Shown here: positions 1 through 18,900 of the stretch, piece by piece | How positions within the stretch are numbered: the first letter of the stretch is position 1 | Layout of the letters: every line of letters starts with the position of its first letter | Origin: Atherinomorus stipes | Lineage: Eukaryota; Chordata; Actinopteri; Atheriniformes; Atherinidae | DNA length: 64,000 nt | Assembly (NCBI GenBank): GCA_023101725.1 | Contig: JALJCO010012924.1 | Location: forward strand, 1 to 64,000 | Reading direction: 5' to 3' | Position numbers and translations under genes: made by a program | The notes under the pieces: generated by a model | Database searches by the model: none | What the model saw: the letters and a program-made list of their open reading frames with translations, nothing else | Told to the model about the DNA's origin: nothing

Positions 1-755
1 TTAAAGCAGAACTCAGTAACTTCAGCTGGGGCTCCCTAGTGGCGTCCTTTCACTGTCGTGTTCAACCCCCCCTTACACCCCCACAGCACACAGACGGCTT
101 CTCTACCTGCCTTTCCTCTATTTTGATTCCTGGATATATTTCTAAGCTTTTACTAGCTTGTTGATGCTACTTTGCTGCGTTGGTAGCAGCACCTCGTCTC
201 CCTCTGCTCAAAGCAAAGACCTGTCTCTTCTAAAACGGGACGTTTTACCCGCGATTTGCGGGTAAATATGCCGTGGATTATATTTTTCTCTGGTGTTGGC
301 GAGTAGCAGGTAAGAATACAAACTTTTATTTACTTTTTGCGGACGTGACAAGTGATTATTGAGCCTGAAGCAGTGATGCTTCACCCGGCGCCCAGGCAGC
401 GCAGCTACGTGAATCACTCTGGTCCAGCAAAGAGTTGGTTATGAGAGCCAGGAGCCGTGTTTAGGTGGTGTGAAGCTAAAGAAATGTTTTCTTCGAATTA
501 GCGCTGGTAGTCTGGTTCAAATCAGCGCTGGAAGCAGCTCGGTAGATAGGGGACCTGAGTACCGTACAGCGGTTTCTGTTGTCGCAAGTTCTGCTCGGGT
601 CGGCGCAGGCAAAGTTGTATTTAGCTGCTCGCAGGCCAGAGGCCCCGGCGGGAGGGGGGGAAACATTGAATCGCTCCGTAAACACTTTGTTTAGCCCCAC
701 GGGGATTCCGAAAAGCATTTATTGAGGTAAAAAAGTTACTGAGTTTCCCCTTTAA
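1..755 (-). mobile_element. TTAA-flanked DNA element, copy A
   Basis: The copy begins at the first base of the window with TTAAAGCAGAACTCAGTAAC and ends at 752-755 with CTGAGTTTCCCCTTTAA. Its two ends are imperfect inverted repeats bounded by TTAA, the target duplication used by piggyBac/Kolobok-type elements. It matches the copies at 1759-2518 and 2628-3206 but in opposite orientation, so strand is relative to those. It contains a short palindrome near 246-266 (TTTACCCGC/GCGGGTAAA). No transposase is visible, so it is non-autonomous. The small ORFs inside recur in all copies because the repeat recurs, and are not taken as genes. Confidence 0.75.
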
Positions 756-869
756 GCACCTCAGTCTGAGACCTATTGCATCGTCACCATATGGTAAAAC
801 TATACTCTACCAAATAAAGACTTAAAAAAGATCATATTTTCTGTTTCGACTTCCACACCTGGTCTTTGT

Positions 870-1700
870 TTGTCATTATACCATGGGTCTGGGCGAATGC
901 TCGATTGTGATTGGTTGAAATTAGCTGGCAACAAGTTATTTAACCCCAACTGGTGCAATGACTTGCTTCTCATTTCCTAAACAACAATGTGGAAAGACAC
1001 ATCCGTGGTCTTGGAAAAGAGGTTAGTCTGTCTGAAAAGGGTCAAATCATTGGCATCAAGAGGTGAAAACATCTAAGGAGATGCAGAAACTACTAAAACT
1101 GGGTTCAGAACAGTCCAACGCATAGTGAAAAACTGGAAGGATAGTGGACCATCGTCTTCCAGGAAGAAATAAAGAAGGAAAGGCAGATGAAGTGATGCAG
1201 CATCATGCCTAGTGCCTACTGTATGAGCCTGTGGGGGCAGTGTGATGATCTGGGGTTGCTGCAGTTGCTCAGGTCCAGGTTCAGCAACAGTATGAGCTCA
1301 GATAATGAGGTCAGATGATACCTGAATATACTGAATGACCAGGTTATTCCATCAATGGATGTTTCTTTCTGATGGCATGGCCATATTCCAAGATGACCGT
1401 GCCAGAATTTATCGGGCTCAGATTGTGAAAGATGGTTCAGGGATCATCAGACATCATTTTCACACATGGATTGGCCCCCACAGAGTCCAGACCTGAACCC
1501 CATTGAGAATCTTGGGGATGTGCTGTGGTCAGACTCTACAATCATCATCAAGATCTCGGTGAAAAAAATTGATGCAACAGGATGCAAATAAATCTGGTGA
1601 CATTGCAGAAGCTTCTGAAACACAGCGAATGCTGCCGCAATCAAAGCTAAAGGTGGTCCAACGAAATGTTAAATGTTTGAACTTTTTTTTGTTGGCGACT
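870..1700 (+). mobile_element. Decayed Tc1/mariner transposon
   Basis: Transposase traces can be read in broken frames: a helix-turn-helix-like start region near 985-1110, and near 1470-1520 the conserved block [13 protein letters not shown] of the catalytic DDE domain. The distal end, around 1670-1720, has the GTTGGCGAC/GGCCGGGCAG-type terminus followed by a (TA)n run at 1723-1745. Stops and deletions break every frame, so it is a fossil. It sits between inverted copies A and B of the TTAA element. Confidence 0.7.
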
Positions 1701-1758
1701 TTTTTTTACTGGCCGGGCAGAATATATATATATATATATATATATACAGGGTCTTGCA

Positions 1759-2518
1759 TTAAAGGGGAAACTCAGTAACTTTTTTACCTCAATAAATGCT
1801 TTTCGGAATCCCCGTGGGGCTAAACAAAGTGTTTACGGAGCGATTCAATGTTTCCCCCCCTCCCGCCGGGGCCTCTGGCCTGCGAGCAGCTAAAAACAAC
1901 TTTGCCTGCGTCGACCCGAGCAGAACTTGCGACAACAGAAACCGCTGTGAGGTACTCAGGTCCCCTATCTACCGAGCTGCTTCCAGCGCTGATTTGAACC
2001 AGACTACCAGCGCTAATTCGAAGAAAACATTTCTTTATCTTCACACCACCTAAACACGGCTCCTGGCTCTCATAACCAACTCTTTGCTCCACCAGAGTGA
2101 TTCACGTAGCTTGCGCTGCCTGGGCGCCGGGTGAAGCATCACTGCTTCAGACTCAATAATCACTTGTCACGTCCGCAAAAAGTAAATAAAAAAGTTCGTA
2201 TTCTTACCTGCTACTCGCCAACACCAGTGAAAAATATAATCCACGGCATATTTACCCGCAAATCGCGGGTAAAACGTCCCGTTTTAGAAAATACAGGACT
2301 TTGCTTTGAGCAGAGGGAGACGAGGTGCTGCTACCAACGCAGCAGAGTAGCATCAACAAGCTAGTAAACGCTTAGAAATATATCCAGCGATCAAAATAGA
2401 GGAAAGCCAGGTAGAGAAGCCGTCTGTGTGCTGTGGGGGTGTAAGGGGGGTTGAACATGACAGTGAAAGGACGCCACTAGGGGGAGCCCCGAGCTGAAGT
2501 TACTGAGTTCTGCTTTAA
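1759..2518 (+). mobile_element. TTAA-flanked DNA element, copy B
   Basis: Starts TTAAAGGGGAAACTCAGTAA (TTAA 1759-1762) and ends AACTCAGTAA-complement then TTAA at 2515-2518. It is a full-length copy, about 760 bp, nearly the reverse complement of copy A, including the internal TTTACCCGC/GCGGGTAAA palindrome near 2250-2273. Very little divergence is visible between A and B. Confidence 0.75.
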
Positions 2519-2627
2519 TGCTGTCAGTATTAATGCAAGACTATTAATGCATTAATACTGACGGCCCTAATCTATATATGTATATATATATATATATTTA
2601 TACATATATAGATTTGGACTGTCAGCA

Positions 2628-3206
2628 TTAAAGGGGAAACTCAATAACTTTTTTACCTCAATAAATGCTTTTCGGAATCCCTGTGGGGCTAAACAAAGTG
2701 TTTACGGAGCGATTCAAAGTTTCCCCTCCTCCCACCGGTGCCTCTGGCCTGCGGGCAGCTCTATGCAACTTTGCCTGCGCCGACCCGAGCAGAACTTGCG
2801 ACAACAAAACCGCTGTACGGTACTCAGGTCCCCTATCTACCGAGCTGCTTCCAGCTCTGATTTGAACCAGACTACCAGCGCTAATTCGAAGAAAACATTT
2901 CTTTAGCTTCACACCACCTAAACACGGCTCCTGGCTCTCATAACCAACTCTTTGCTGGACCAGAGTGATTCACGTAGCTGCGCTGCCTGGGCGCCGGGTG
3001 AAGCATCACTGCTTCAGGCTCAATAATCACTTGTCACGTCCGCAAAAAGTAAATAAAAGTTTGTATTCTTACCTGCTACCCGCCAACACGAGAGAAAAAT
3101 ATAATCCACGGCATATTTACCCGCAAATCTTTACGTTGAACTTTACGACAGTGAAAGGACACCACTAGGGGGAGCCCCGAGCTGAAGTTATTGAGTTCTG
3201 CTTTAA
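2628..3206 (+). mobile_element. TTAA-flanked DNA element, copy C (internally deleted)
   Basis: Same family and orientation as copy B, with TTAA at 2628-2631 and 3203-3206. About 180 bp are missing near position 3130, inside the palindrome-bearing part. The 110 bp between B and C are rich in ATTAATGCATTAAT and (TA)n. Confidence 0.72.
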
Positions 3207-3669
3207 TGCATTAATCTCGATAAGTTAAACAGAACCCATAATGCGACTGAATTTTTCTAATCGCATTTCAAATTTAAGCCGTTTTTTCCCTTTGAATAAC
3301 CTGTAGTCAGCCCCTTTGGCCATGTTGTGAAGCAGTAAAAAAGTGATGGATGAAAAACCCCTGTTTTAGATTGTTCTGTTTGTCATAAGCGAGATAGAAA
3401 TTTCCTATTACTGATACATCACACAATTGCTCTTATTTCCATCTAGAAATTTTATGATTGTTTTTCCAGTGTTCCTATTGTTTATTTTAAAGTAGCTTAA
3501 GAGAGTGGCCTGATATATTTAATCTCTCAAAGTATGCACTGCTTTACTTTATTCTTCCTAATATTTGAAAATTGGTCAACATGCACTTTTTTAAATAAAA
3601 AAAAAAAAAGGTAAATAAGAACATTCATTTGATTCCCAATGAAGACTATGGTAAAATATACAACATTAT

Positions 3670-5856
3670 GGGCCGGATTTATCAAGATCCAAAATTGCGT
3701 GTAATAATTTGCCCACGGAATTTGGAATTTTGCGCGAGGGGCTGAACCACGGTTTGCAAGTGATTTACCAAGAATGAAGGCAATAATGACAGTGAGAGCA
3801 AACGTGTCGGAAACGCCCCTGTATAAATTAGGTTTTGCGTGTTTCGAGGTTTCCAGCGTGGCGAAATGCGCAAAAGAATATATGACGTCAGTTGCCAGAT
3901 GAAGAGAGAAGAATCCAACTGCAGTCACGGTAGGGTCGCCATATATCCAATCCACGCTGGAAGTCCCAATCGGAAGTTTCTTTTTCATGTAACTTTCTAA
4001 AATCTGACCCTGACCCTGACCACCCAACTACACCATATGAATCTGTTTGCAAGCGGCAGATAGATACTCTTGGTGGTGTTTAACTAACTTCCACTTGAGA
4101 CTTCCTGTAAGGATTGGATATATGGCGGCGTCCTTGTCGGTCATTGTAACTGCAGTTAGGTACTCTTGTATGAAGATGGAGATATTAGGAAGACGGAGTA
4201 GACGAAAATAATTTAAAATAAGTATGATAAATATATTTTTAAAAAAGATATACCAGGTATCTGTGCAAAGTCTCAGAAAAGTCCAGTTTATGTGGACATG
4301 GATTCGGAGTTGCTGAACAAATGAAAGTGTCTGCAGCTCCGACGTGCTCGGCTTCAGAGGCTCACGCTGCCAGCTGATCCTGTGGTCCTGTCCAGGTCCT
4401 AAAATCCGTTTGCAAAAAGGGGAAATAAAAAGACAGTTGCAGCTTTAGTTCTCATTAAAGGAATAGTTCACCCTCAGAATGATGTAACTTTATTTTCCAC
4501 TTACCCTGATGGTGAGCAAGACTCTGGACCACTTTTTTAATAGGTCAAATGCAGCCGGAGATCAGGGCGACTTTTTGTTCCCCCCCAATGGAGCTTGCCA
4601 GGGTCCGAGCCAAAAAGGTCCATAAAAGTCCACAAAAATTGTCAATATTCCTCCATACTGCTCGTCCCATGTAGTCCAAGTGCCCCGAGTGGGTAGCGTC
4701 CTGAATTTACTCGAAACTACGCCATTTAGTATATTTTTAGAGTCTAAACAAGACTACATCGCATGCCTAGCAAGCACGTCGATGCACGTTCACGAAACTA
4801 CGGAAGCCACGGCAGACGAGATCACGCGTTCTCTTTTTCTTTCTTTCTTTCTTTGAGATCAATATCCAACCCCTCCTGTGTTTGTCCCGATTTGTTTAGA
4901 GCTCTTGCGCTCTTACCACAATGTAAACAGTGAATTTCTTCTTCTATGCTTGCATTATCGGCAGAGTAGGCTCTGAACGCCGAGGCTTCCGTAGTTTCGT
5001 GTCCGCGCATGTGCGCGCTTCATGGACGTAAACAATACTCCTTTTTAGACTCTAAAAATATAGTAAATGGTGAAGTTTCAAGTAAATTCTGGATGCTACC
5101 CACTCAGGACGCTTGGATTACATGGGACGAGCAGTATGGAGGAATATTGACAATTTTTTTGTGGACTTTGATGGACCATTTTGGCTCGGACCCTGGCAAG
5201 CTCCATTGGGGGGAAACGAGAAGTCGCCCTGATCTCCGGCTGTATTTGACATATTAAAAAAGTGGTCCAGAGTCTTGCTCACCATCAGGGTAAGTGGAAA
5301 ATAAAGTTAAATCATTCTGAGGGTGAACTATTCCTTTAAGCTCCACAGTGGCTGCAGACTTTCATTTATCAAGATATTTTACACCCGTGTTAAATAGTAG
5401 TTTGCTGTATTGATTTTTATTCAGTCAACAATAAGAACTAAATACGTTGCCCTTACTGTTTACGAAAAATTATTTTGAATCAGATGTGTGTCCAGGATTG
5501 TCCCTCTCAGAAGTTGCAGCCTTTTGTGCACAAAGCTGCAAGTTTGCACCTACTTTTCAGACTTCCTAAAATAGACGCAAAAACTCAGCATGTCTCATAG
5601 TTGATAAATCCCCTTGCGTGCTAAATTAATATATTTACATTTTCTGCCTCCCATTACACGCACTTTTGCATGTAAATGCCCCATATTGCATATTCATTGC
5701 AGAAAAAGTACTAAATGGATAAGAGGCGCTATGTGGCACGTTTTAAAGACCGAACCCTTTTAGCACGCTGTTAATTGATCAGTCTGTACATTTTTTAGCG
5801 TGTGCAGTGAGATAGCTCACGTTTTTATACATGCAAACCTTTGATAGATCCGGCCC
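3670..5856. mobile_element. DNA element with GGGCCGGAT-type inverted ends, interrupted by a nested element
   Basis: The left end GGGCCGGATTTATCAA (from 3670) is mirrored by TTGATAGATCCGGCCC ending at 5856. Immediate flanks read TAT on both sides, a possible 3-bp duplication. The body carries another complete element at 4455-5339, so the older element is about 1.3 kb. No transposase domain could be read. The superfamily is unassigned; PIF/Harbinger is possible because of the 3-bp duplication, but the expected TWA is not seen. Confidence 0.6.
4455..5339. mobile_element. Long-palindrome TTAA element nested in the 3.67-5.86 kb element
   Basis: Begins TTAAAGGAATAGTTCACCCT and ends with its complement, with TTAA at 4455-4458 and 5336-5339. 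The arms are each several hundred bases and diverged by scattered changes, so the whole unit can fold back on itself. The termini match a very common teleost MITE type with TTAA target duplications (piggyBac/Kolobok-like). Non-coding. Confidence 0.75.
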
Positions 5857-5989
5857 TATGAGCTTAGAACTGCCTTGATATGCAAAAAACCCCAGAATAT
5901 TACACATACAATTCAAACGGCGATTAATTGCAGCTAACTATGAAGCTTCTGCGATTGATCGCAATTTTAAAAAAATCATTTGACAGCCC

Positions 5990-6114
<125 letters not shown>

Positions 6115-7749
6115 AACATGTATATATTGACATATTGACATATTCAAGTTCAAGTTTATTATAGCACGTCTATGCAACCAAAGGTGCCCAGAGTGCTTTA
6201 CAGCATATAAAAACATTACAATTTGAAAAATAAAAGAACAACAACAGCAAGAGTTTACAGAAACAGTTTAGACCATTTAAAACATAATTGAAATAAGAAA
6301 ACATAAGTTTCAGACCTAAAACTCTGACTTATTTTGATATTCCTGATATTTTGATATTCTAATATTCCTTGCCGACACTGCTCTACAGCATCCCAAGGCT
6401 GAGAAACTGCACTACACAACTTTTTTTTTTTTCTCATGCCGTGGCGTTACATGACTTCAGCATTTTGCTCTACGACACTGCTTCACCCATCAGCAACTGA
6501 ACATCAACACTTCAGCAAGTTATGAACACAAATCAAAGCTGATTCATCAAAGAAACTGACAGAGCAAGAGATGAAACAAGAGTCTACAGATTGAACTGAG
6601 TTTTACTGAAAGCACATAGAAGAGACAAGATGCAAGATAAATGCTGAATTAGTCTGTAAGGAGGTGCCAAAGTGTTGAAAACATGGTTAGTAAAGCCACT
6701 TTAAGGTTCAAAGAAAGTAGTAATAATAGTGAAAAAAATAACATAATGAATGTCATATTTATAGCACTTTTGTAAACATATTTAAATAAAGTGCCTTGGT
6801 CCAGATACAGTCAGTGCAGAACTGCATCTGCCATACTCGAGCATTCAAAGTAATTTTTCTCAGTGTTTTATCTCTTTGTCTGACTTTGACTTGATGTCTG
6901 GTGAAGGTTTTTATACATAAAAAAAAAAAAAAATCAAAGATCATGCTTTCCATTCAGCATGATCAAGTAAAATCAATGGTACCACATCTGGAGACATTTC
7001 CATAAGGATATAATGCTATATACATAAGAGCACTGCTGAAGTTTAATGGCCCCTCTCTGTGCCAACACAGGTCTGCTTTTATACAATCCAGTTTTCAGAG
7101 AAGCAGAGAAAACAGCAAACTACAACCAAAATGTGCATCCCAGAGGTATTTAAGTAACAAAAATCCTAACTAAAATAAATCATTTAGAGAAACATGTAAA
7201 ACGCACTGGCCTGTTGTCTAAGACGAGACATATTCTTAAAAAAAAAGAAAAGAAAAAAAAGACGTAACAGGTAGTTTAGTCAGTCATGTCATTGTGTCAC
7301 TACTTTTTATTATTTGACTTGCTTCTCTGAAACACACCATCTTTAGTTAAAGTTTAGTTTTAGATTTGATTACACAAACTGAAGTACATGATTATGAGCT
7401 CCTGATAAATCCGTGAATGGATCTGTGGACTGAACTTAGAGGAGAAATTAAATTTGTTCAACTGACTGGAATAAGGTTGTTGAGACTAAAAGAGCGAGCC
7501 AGCCTCCTGCAGTCTTGCAAACAGCCCCCAGGCATAGAGCTTTAGATAAAAACACACTTCTAATTATGTAATGAGCTTGCTGAATTTCTTGTAAAGATGA
7601 CCTGTAAACCCATGAGTGAGAAGAGAGGGGACTTTGATCGTCAGTCTGGCCCCGCGTCTCTTTAAAAATGTGACTCCCCTCACACATTGTCAGAGCGCAG
7701 CAGCTTGAACAGACACTGCATTTTATTCCAGGCTTCACGATTAGCAGAG
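6115..7749. other. Intergenic stretch upstream of the SLC22 gene
   Basis: AT-rich with poly-A/T runs. Around 6145-6215 is a dispersed-repeat fragment (CAAGTTTATTATAGCAC...GTGCTTTACAGCAT). The 300 bp before 7750 should hold the SLC22 promoter and 5' UTR, but no clear TATA box or CpG island is visible. Confidence 0.5.
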
Positions 7750-13938
<6,189 letters not shown>

Positions 13939-15989
13939 TAAAGGACCAAAGCCTGGATGATCAGGATTGTTGTTGGACCTCGTGTGTCTCTCCCGTGTTT
14001 ACAGTACACATGTTGTCCCTGTAATCTGCACTTTAGTTGTACAGCCACTGAAAAACACTGTAAGATCTGGAGAAGGGGGTTGTCACATTATTTTGAAGCA
14101 TTCAAGGGTGTGAATTTAAGATTTGAGGAGATTGATATCATTCCAACCTTGCGACTCCAGAGTCCAGAGTTTTTAGTGAAAATTACATATCTTTATTGAG
14201 GATGTTCTGCTGCCTCAAGCTTTTGACCATTAGGGTGACAACACTTATAATTTGAGTAGTAGATGGGCAGAACTTCAGGAGTTTGTTAGATTTTCAACCT
14301 TTTACAGGTCTGTATTTGTGTTACTTGGCAGGACATCTCCAAAACTGATATAAGAGATAGCAGATCCACTCAAAACTCCTCCCACAACCCTAAATTTCTC
14401 ACCCTATATTGGAGGCTAAACCCACCCTCCCTGCACAGAGTATTTGTTTTTGTCACTTGTAAATATGGTTGTACACATTTTTTAGGTCAGGGTCTGAAGA
14501 GCTCACCTCCTTCTTTCTCAAAAGGGCAACGTCATCACTGCTCCAGCTGGGGCCAACCTAGTTATTCTCTGACTGACTGATGAGTCCCCTTTATCTTCAC
14601 TTTACCATAATTCAGTGTTTCCAAATTCCCACTGCCCTACATGTCTGAGATGCATTCCTACTCCAACACACCTGGTTCAGATCAATGAACTTCCTCATCA
14701 AGTTCTTTGGAAGCCTGTTAATGAGCCATTCATTTGATTCAGGTGAGTGAAAGTACCTTTATGACATGCAGGGAGATGAGTCTCGAGAACCCAAAGATAC
14801 CAAAATTCAGCCTCCTGATATGGATGCTACCCCCTCCCCACTTCCCACCTGCAAAAGATCACAAAGTGGAGAAACTGATTATTGATTCCACAAACAATAA
14901 GTGCGAATCCATCCAAGAAACAAGATTCACCCTTCATAAAATTTAAGAAGTTTTTGTTTACAAAGGGAAATTTACCTGAATATTTCCATTTTCACCTTAT
15001 TACTGTCATAAGGTGTTATTTTTTCATCTGCAGCTGCTTCAGTTTTAATTCCATCTTCACGTCATATTAAGATGAATAAAAGCTGTTACTGTTTTCCCCA
15101 ATGAGATATAGTCGTATGACATGTATGAAAGCAGTGAAGACTTGGGTATCCTCCAGATATCATGGCTATGTTGTTCTGTTTGAGTCTCTGTAAAATGCAA
15201 ATAAATAATAAATAATGGTGAAAGGATATAGGTGTCTGTTTATTTCTCAGAACTTGAAATCCAGACAACAATAGCCTTGATTGTTTAGTTTTTGTGCTAT
15301 ACTGCATACGTAATTAAGGGATGTTTTTGTTAAGGCTTTTGTTCCATTGAAGGTTTACTTGGAAAGCATCAGAGCAGCCAACAAAAGCTGCCCCACATAC
15401 ATGGGCCAGACTGAATGGGAAGACATGTAAATTGTGCTGAAAATTACTGGTATGCATGAGAAGTTGGATTCCCTCAAGCGTAAATATCCGTGTCTCTTTG
15501 GAGAAGAGGATGAAAATATCTGATGGCGACTGTGAAAATGCTTCAGAGGCGATTTCACATTGTTAGCATCATATAACGTCTTTTGATGCAACATCATTAA
15601 CCATCAAATTGTGCAGTTTTACCCTGAAAGGAAGAGAAAATCAAAAGAACAGATTAAATAGTGATAACCCTCCAAGGTTTCTTCCTGTACGACATATTTA
15701 TGATTAATTTGCCTGTTTGCTTCATTCAACAAAGCTCCACTGACCTGTTAAATGAGGGGCAGGGGGTCGTGGGGGAGTGCGGGGGTGTTGGGATAAATTA
15801 GGCAATTACTTATAAGATCTCACAGCCCGGAACAATGCGTTTTTAATAAACTGGGGTAAGACTGAGAAGGGAAGGGTCCAGATAGATGAAACACCCACCA
15901 CAGAAAAGAACTTCTGTGTCACAGTCTAGTCCTTCGTGGATTTACATGAAATTTGCTGGATAAAAACTTTGAAACACTTTCAGTGAAAA
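13939..15989. other. SLC22 3' region and afadin-like upstream region
   Basis: A possible SLC22 poly(A) signal AATAAA lies at 15073-15078. A hAT-type MITE fragment lies at 14615-14760. The afadin-like 5' UTR and promoter must lie before 15990; no clear core promoter motif is visible. No other coding sequence was recognised. Confidence 0.4.
14615..14760. mobile_element. hAT-type MITE fragment
   Basis: Shares the blocks AACACACCTG, GAAGCCTG(C/T)TAA and GAGCCATTCATTTGATTCAG with the intact element at 50326-50550, but lacks the CAGGGGTGCCCAA ends. Truncated copy of the same family. Confidence 0.55.
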
Positions 15990-18900
15990 ATGCCAGAGGA
16001 AGTAGAACGGGAGAAATTGTCTGAAATCATCAGACAGTGGAATAACAACAGACTGGACCTGTTTGAAATTAGCCAACCAGATGAGGTGAGTCATCTGCAG
16101 ACGTCAGTGTCGATGCACCACATTTAGTTAGATGAAATAAGATATTTTTGGATGTCACCTGGGATTTTGTTTTAATTTCTTTTGTCGACTTTCATTCATA
16201 CCGAAGGACAAATCAGTTCACTGAACAATGATAGACAAAAACAATACAAAATGCAAATAATTATTGGTTTAAATTTTTCTCTGCTACATCTGAATTGTTA
16301 TATTCATTTTTATATCTTCAAATGAAAAGAAAATTAAAAGAAAAATACCTCATTTATCCCAGAGGGAAAATACAAGAATTTTTTTTTCAGAAAGCATTGT
16401 ATATGTTATATTTGTAGACTTTTAAGTAGAAATTATTGCAATTTTTGTATGTAAAATAAATGTAAAACATTGTCAGTCTGCTGTTTGTAAGGACTAACAC
16501 ACAATGGGAAACAGATTTACAGTAAAAGTTGGTAAATTTGCACTAAGGGCTCAGCATTATATATGCTCATGGGTGCACACTGTATTCATTTTCTGCATAT
16601 CTGTTTTAAGAACTTGCTAATACAGACGTAGCAACCAGAGGGACAGTTTTGAACAGAATAATTTACATTTGACCAGCTAAAGGTAGAAGATGAAGCCAGA
16701 GTGAATTAAATGACGGCACAGAACACCTCAGTCTACACTGTAAGAAAAGAAAAGTTGACTGAACTTAAAAAAGTAAGGCAACCAGCTGCACAGCTTTTTT
16801 GAGTTTACTCAACTAAAGGACTTATGTGTTGAATGAACTTAAATTAAATGGGTAAATCAAAGAAGAAACTTTAGTTCAATAAACTTAGAATGGTTAGTCA
16901 GATCTACTCTCATCTTTAAGTTGAGAAAACTCATGTTGTTAAGTTCAAAATATATATATGTAATAGTTGAGCCAACGTAGGAACACAAGTTGGCTCAACT
17001 TAACTGTGTGAGTAAGGCAAACTTAAAACTACTGTTCAGATTAACTTAATATTTCATCTTGATTTACCCTGTTGAAGTAGGTTCACTCAACACAAGCCTG
17101 TTAGTCGCGTTTACTTAAAAAGGCTGTGCAGCTGGTTGCCTTACTTTTTTAAGTTCGCTCAACAACTCATTCTTCAGTTAGGAAATCTGTAATGAAATCA
17201 AACACAAATTTAACATCAAGTAATTTATTTAAAGAGAGTGAATGAACATTATAAAAAATATATATATATTTCATGTTTCAGCTGCTTTTTCCACTTACAG
17301 TGGTAACATGAACTCATCAAAAGGCCATGGTATATTTTTCAATTTTTATCAAAACAAACAAACAAAGATAGTAAAGATGCTTCATTATTGTCCTTACACA
17401 GATCAGATCAAATATAGAAAACAGCAAATTAAGTTTTCTAAATCTAAATAAAAATATTAGAAAACATCTGTCTGGACAGAAATAAACAAATGTTTGTGCA
17501 TAACGAGCATGTCATGAGATAATATATATCTCATGAAACAAATATATGTATGCATTTATAAAAAAAAAAAAAAAAAAAGAAAAGAAAAAAAGAAGGAAAA
17601 AACCTTATGATGCCATTAATATATCCGAGTAACATTCATAATAACAGCTGCCATTTGTCACCTGAAATAATAATAAAGAAAAAAGAAAAAAAAAATTCTA
17701 AATGTAGCAGAGGTGGGAATTGTACAGTCAAATAGTAATCCTCAGTTGGTTCAGTGGCTGTGCAGAATAAAGAGATGGCATGAAGACAACTTGTTGAATA
17801 ATGCCCATCACTGCATTGAACAGATATTTTGAATATTGTTTTTTGAATAAAAGAAAATAAGCACACCACAATTATCCCATATTCAATGAAGTTCTGACAC
17901 TAAGCTGGTGTGACCACTCTGGTCACTCGGTACTCACCAATGCAGGGAATCATATCATCACAGGCTATTTCATCAAACTGTTCTTAAGGGCCTGGACCCT
18001 GGCTGAGCAGTGGGCACCGAGGTTCATGAACACTTTCTGAACAGTCTCAAAAGTGTATCTCAGCTCCTTAGGATAGTCCAAGTTCACAGCACATGTTAGG
18101 TCATGTTAAGTCACTGATGTCATCCAGAAGAATCTGCTCCTCAATAACCGGGGTCATGCTTCTTGTATTTCCAAGTTCCAAGCCTCCGAGCCAGTATCCT
18201 GTGAAAAAAAAAAACAAGGCTGTCAAAATGTGCAAAATTCAATACATCAAAAATAGTATAGCCTTAAAGATGTTAAATAATAAAACCATAGGGACATATC
18301 AAACATTTGTGTCTAATCAGATATCTTCAGTTTCCCTTCTTAAAAAGAGAAAATCTGTCAACATGTACCACACTGAACATGGATCAAAAAAAGAAAAAGC
18401 TATCTCAAGTCAAAAAAAGATGGACAAGCATGTATGAACAACTTTAACGTCATCTTCGAGCAGCTTGATGCTCATGTGACTATAGTTCATATCCATAAGT
18501 GTAAGGGCTGAAATGTAGCCAATCTCCCTACATGTGGCAGCAACTCGATGATAAACTAAAGATACAGATGATATGAATGGTGGCCAAATGACTCAGAATG
18601 AGTTCCAAAATGATCAAAGGTGAGCTTCAAGACCAACAAAAATCTCAGTTTGAACCCAATCACCCTATCAGGGCATTCTGGAGTAAAAGATGATGTCTGG
18701 TCTCAAAAAACATCTAAGAAGCAGGTCACAGATTCTCCAGCACAATAATAAGCCAAAGCATACAGTCGAAAAATCTAAATAAGATAAAATGGCTTTCACA
18801 GAATCTTGGCTTAAAAAAACAGGCGAAACATCCGACAGAAAATGTTTCATGCAGTTTGTAAGGAAAAGAAAGCGCCTTCAAACCTGGGACAGTCAGAGCA

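Noticed and set aside
1820..2092. Recurrent 70-90-codon frames in the TTAA elements as a transposase
   Set aside because: Present on both strands of each copy, with no catalytic motif, and too short.
3527..4027. 166-codon minus-strand frame
   Set aside because: It spans the border of the GGGCCGG-ended element; no domain, no splice logic, low-complexity ends.
7687..7749. Upstream in-frame ATG as start of the SLC22 protein
   Set aside because: Would add 21 residues not typical of the family; MTSVDRLIE aligns with the usual OCT start.
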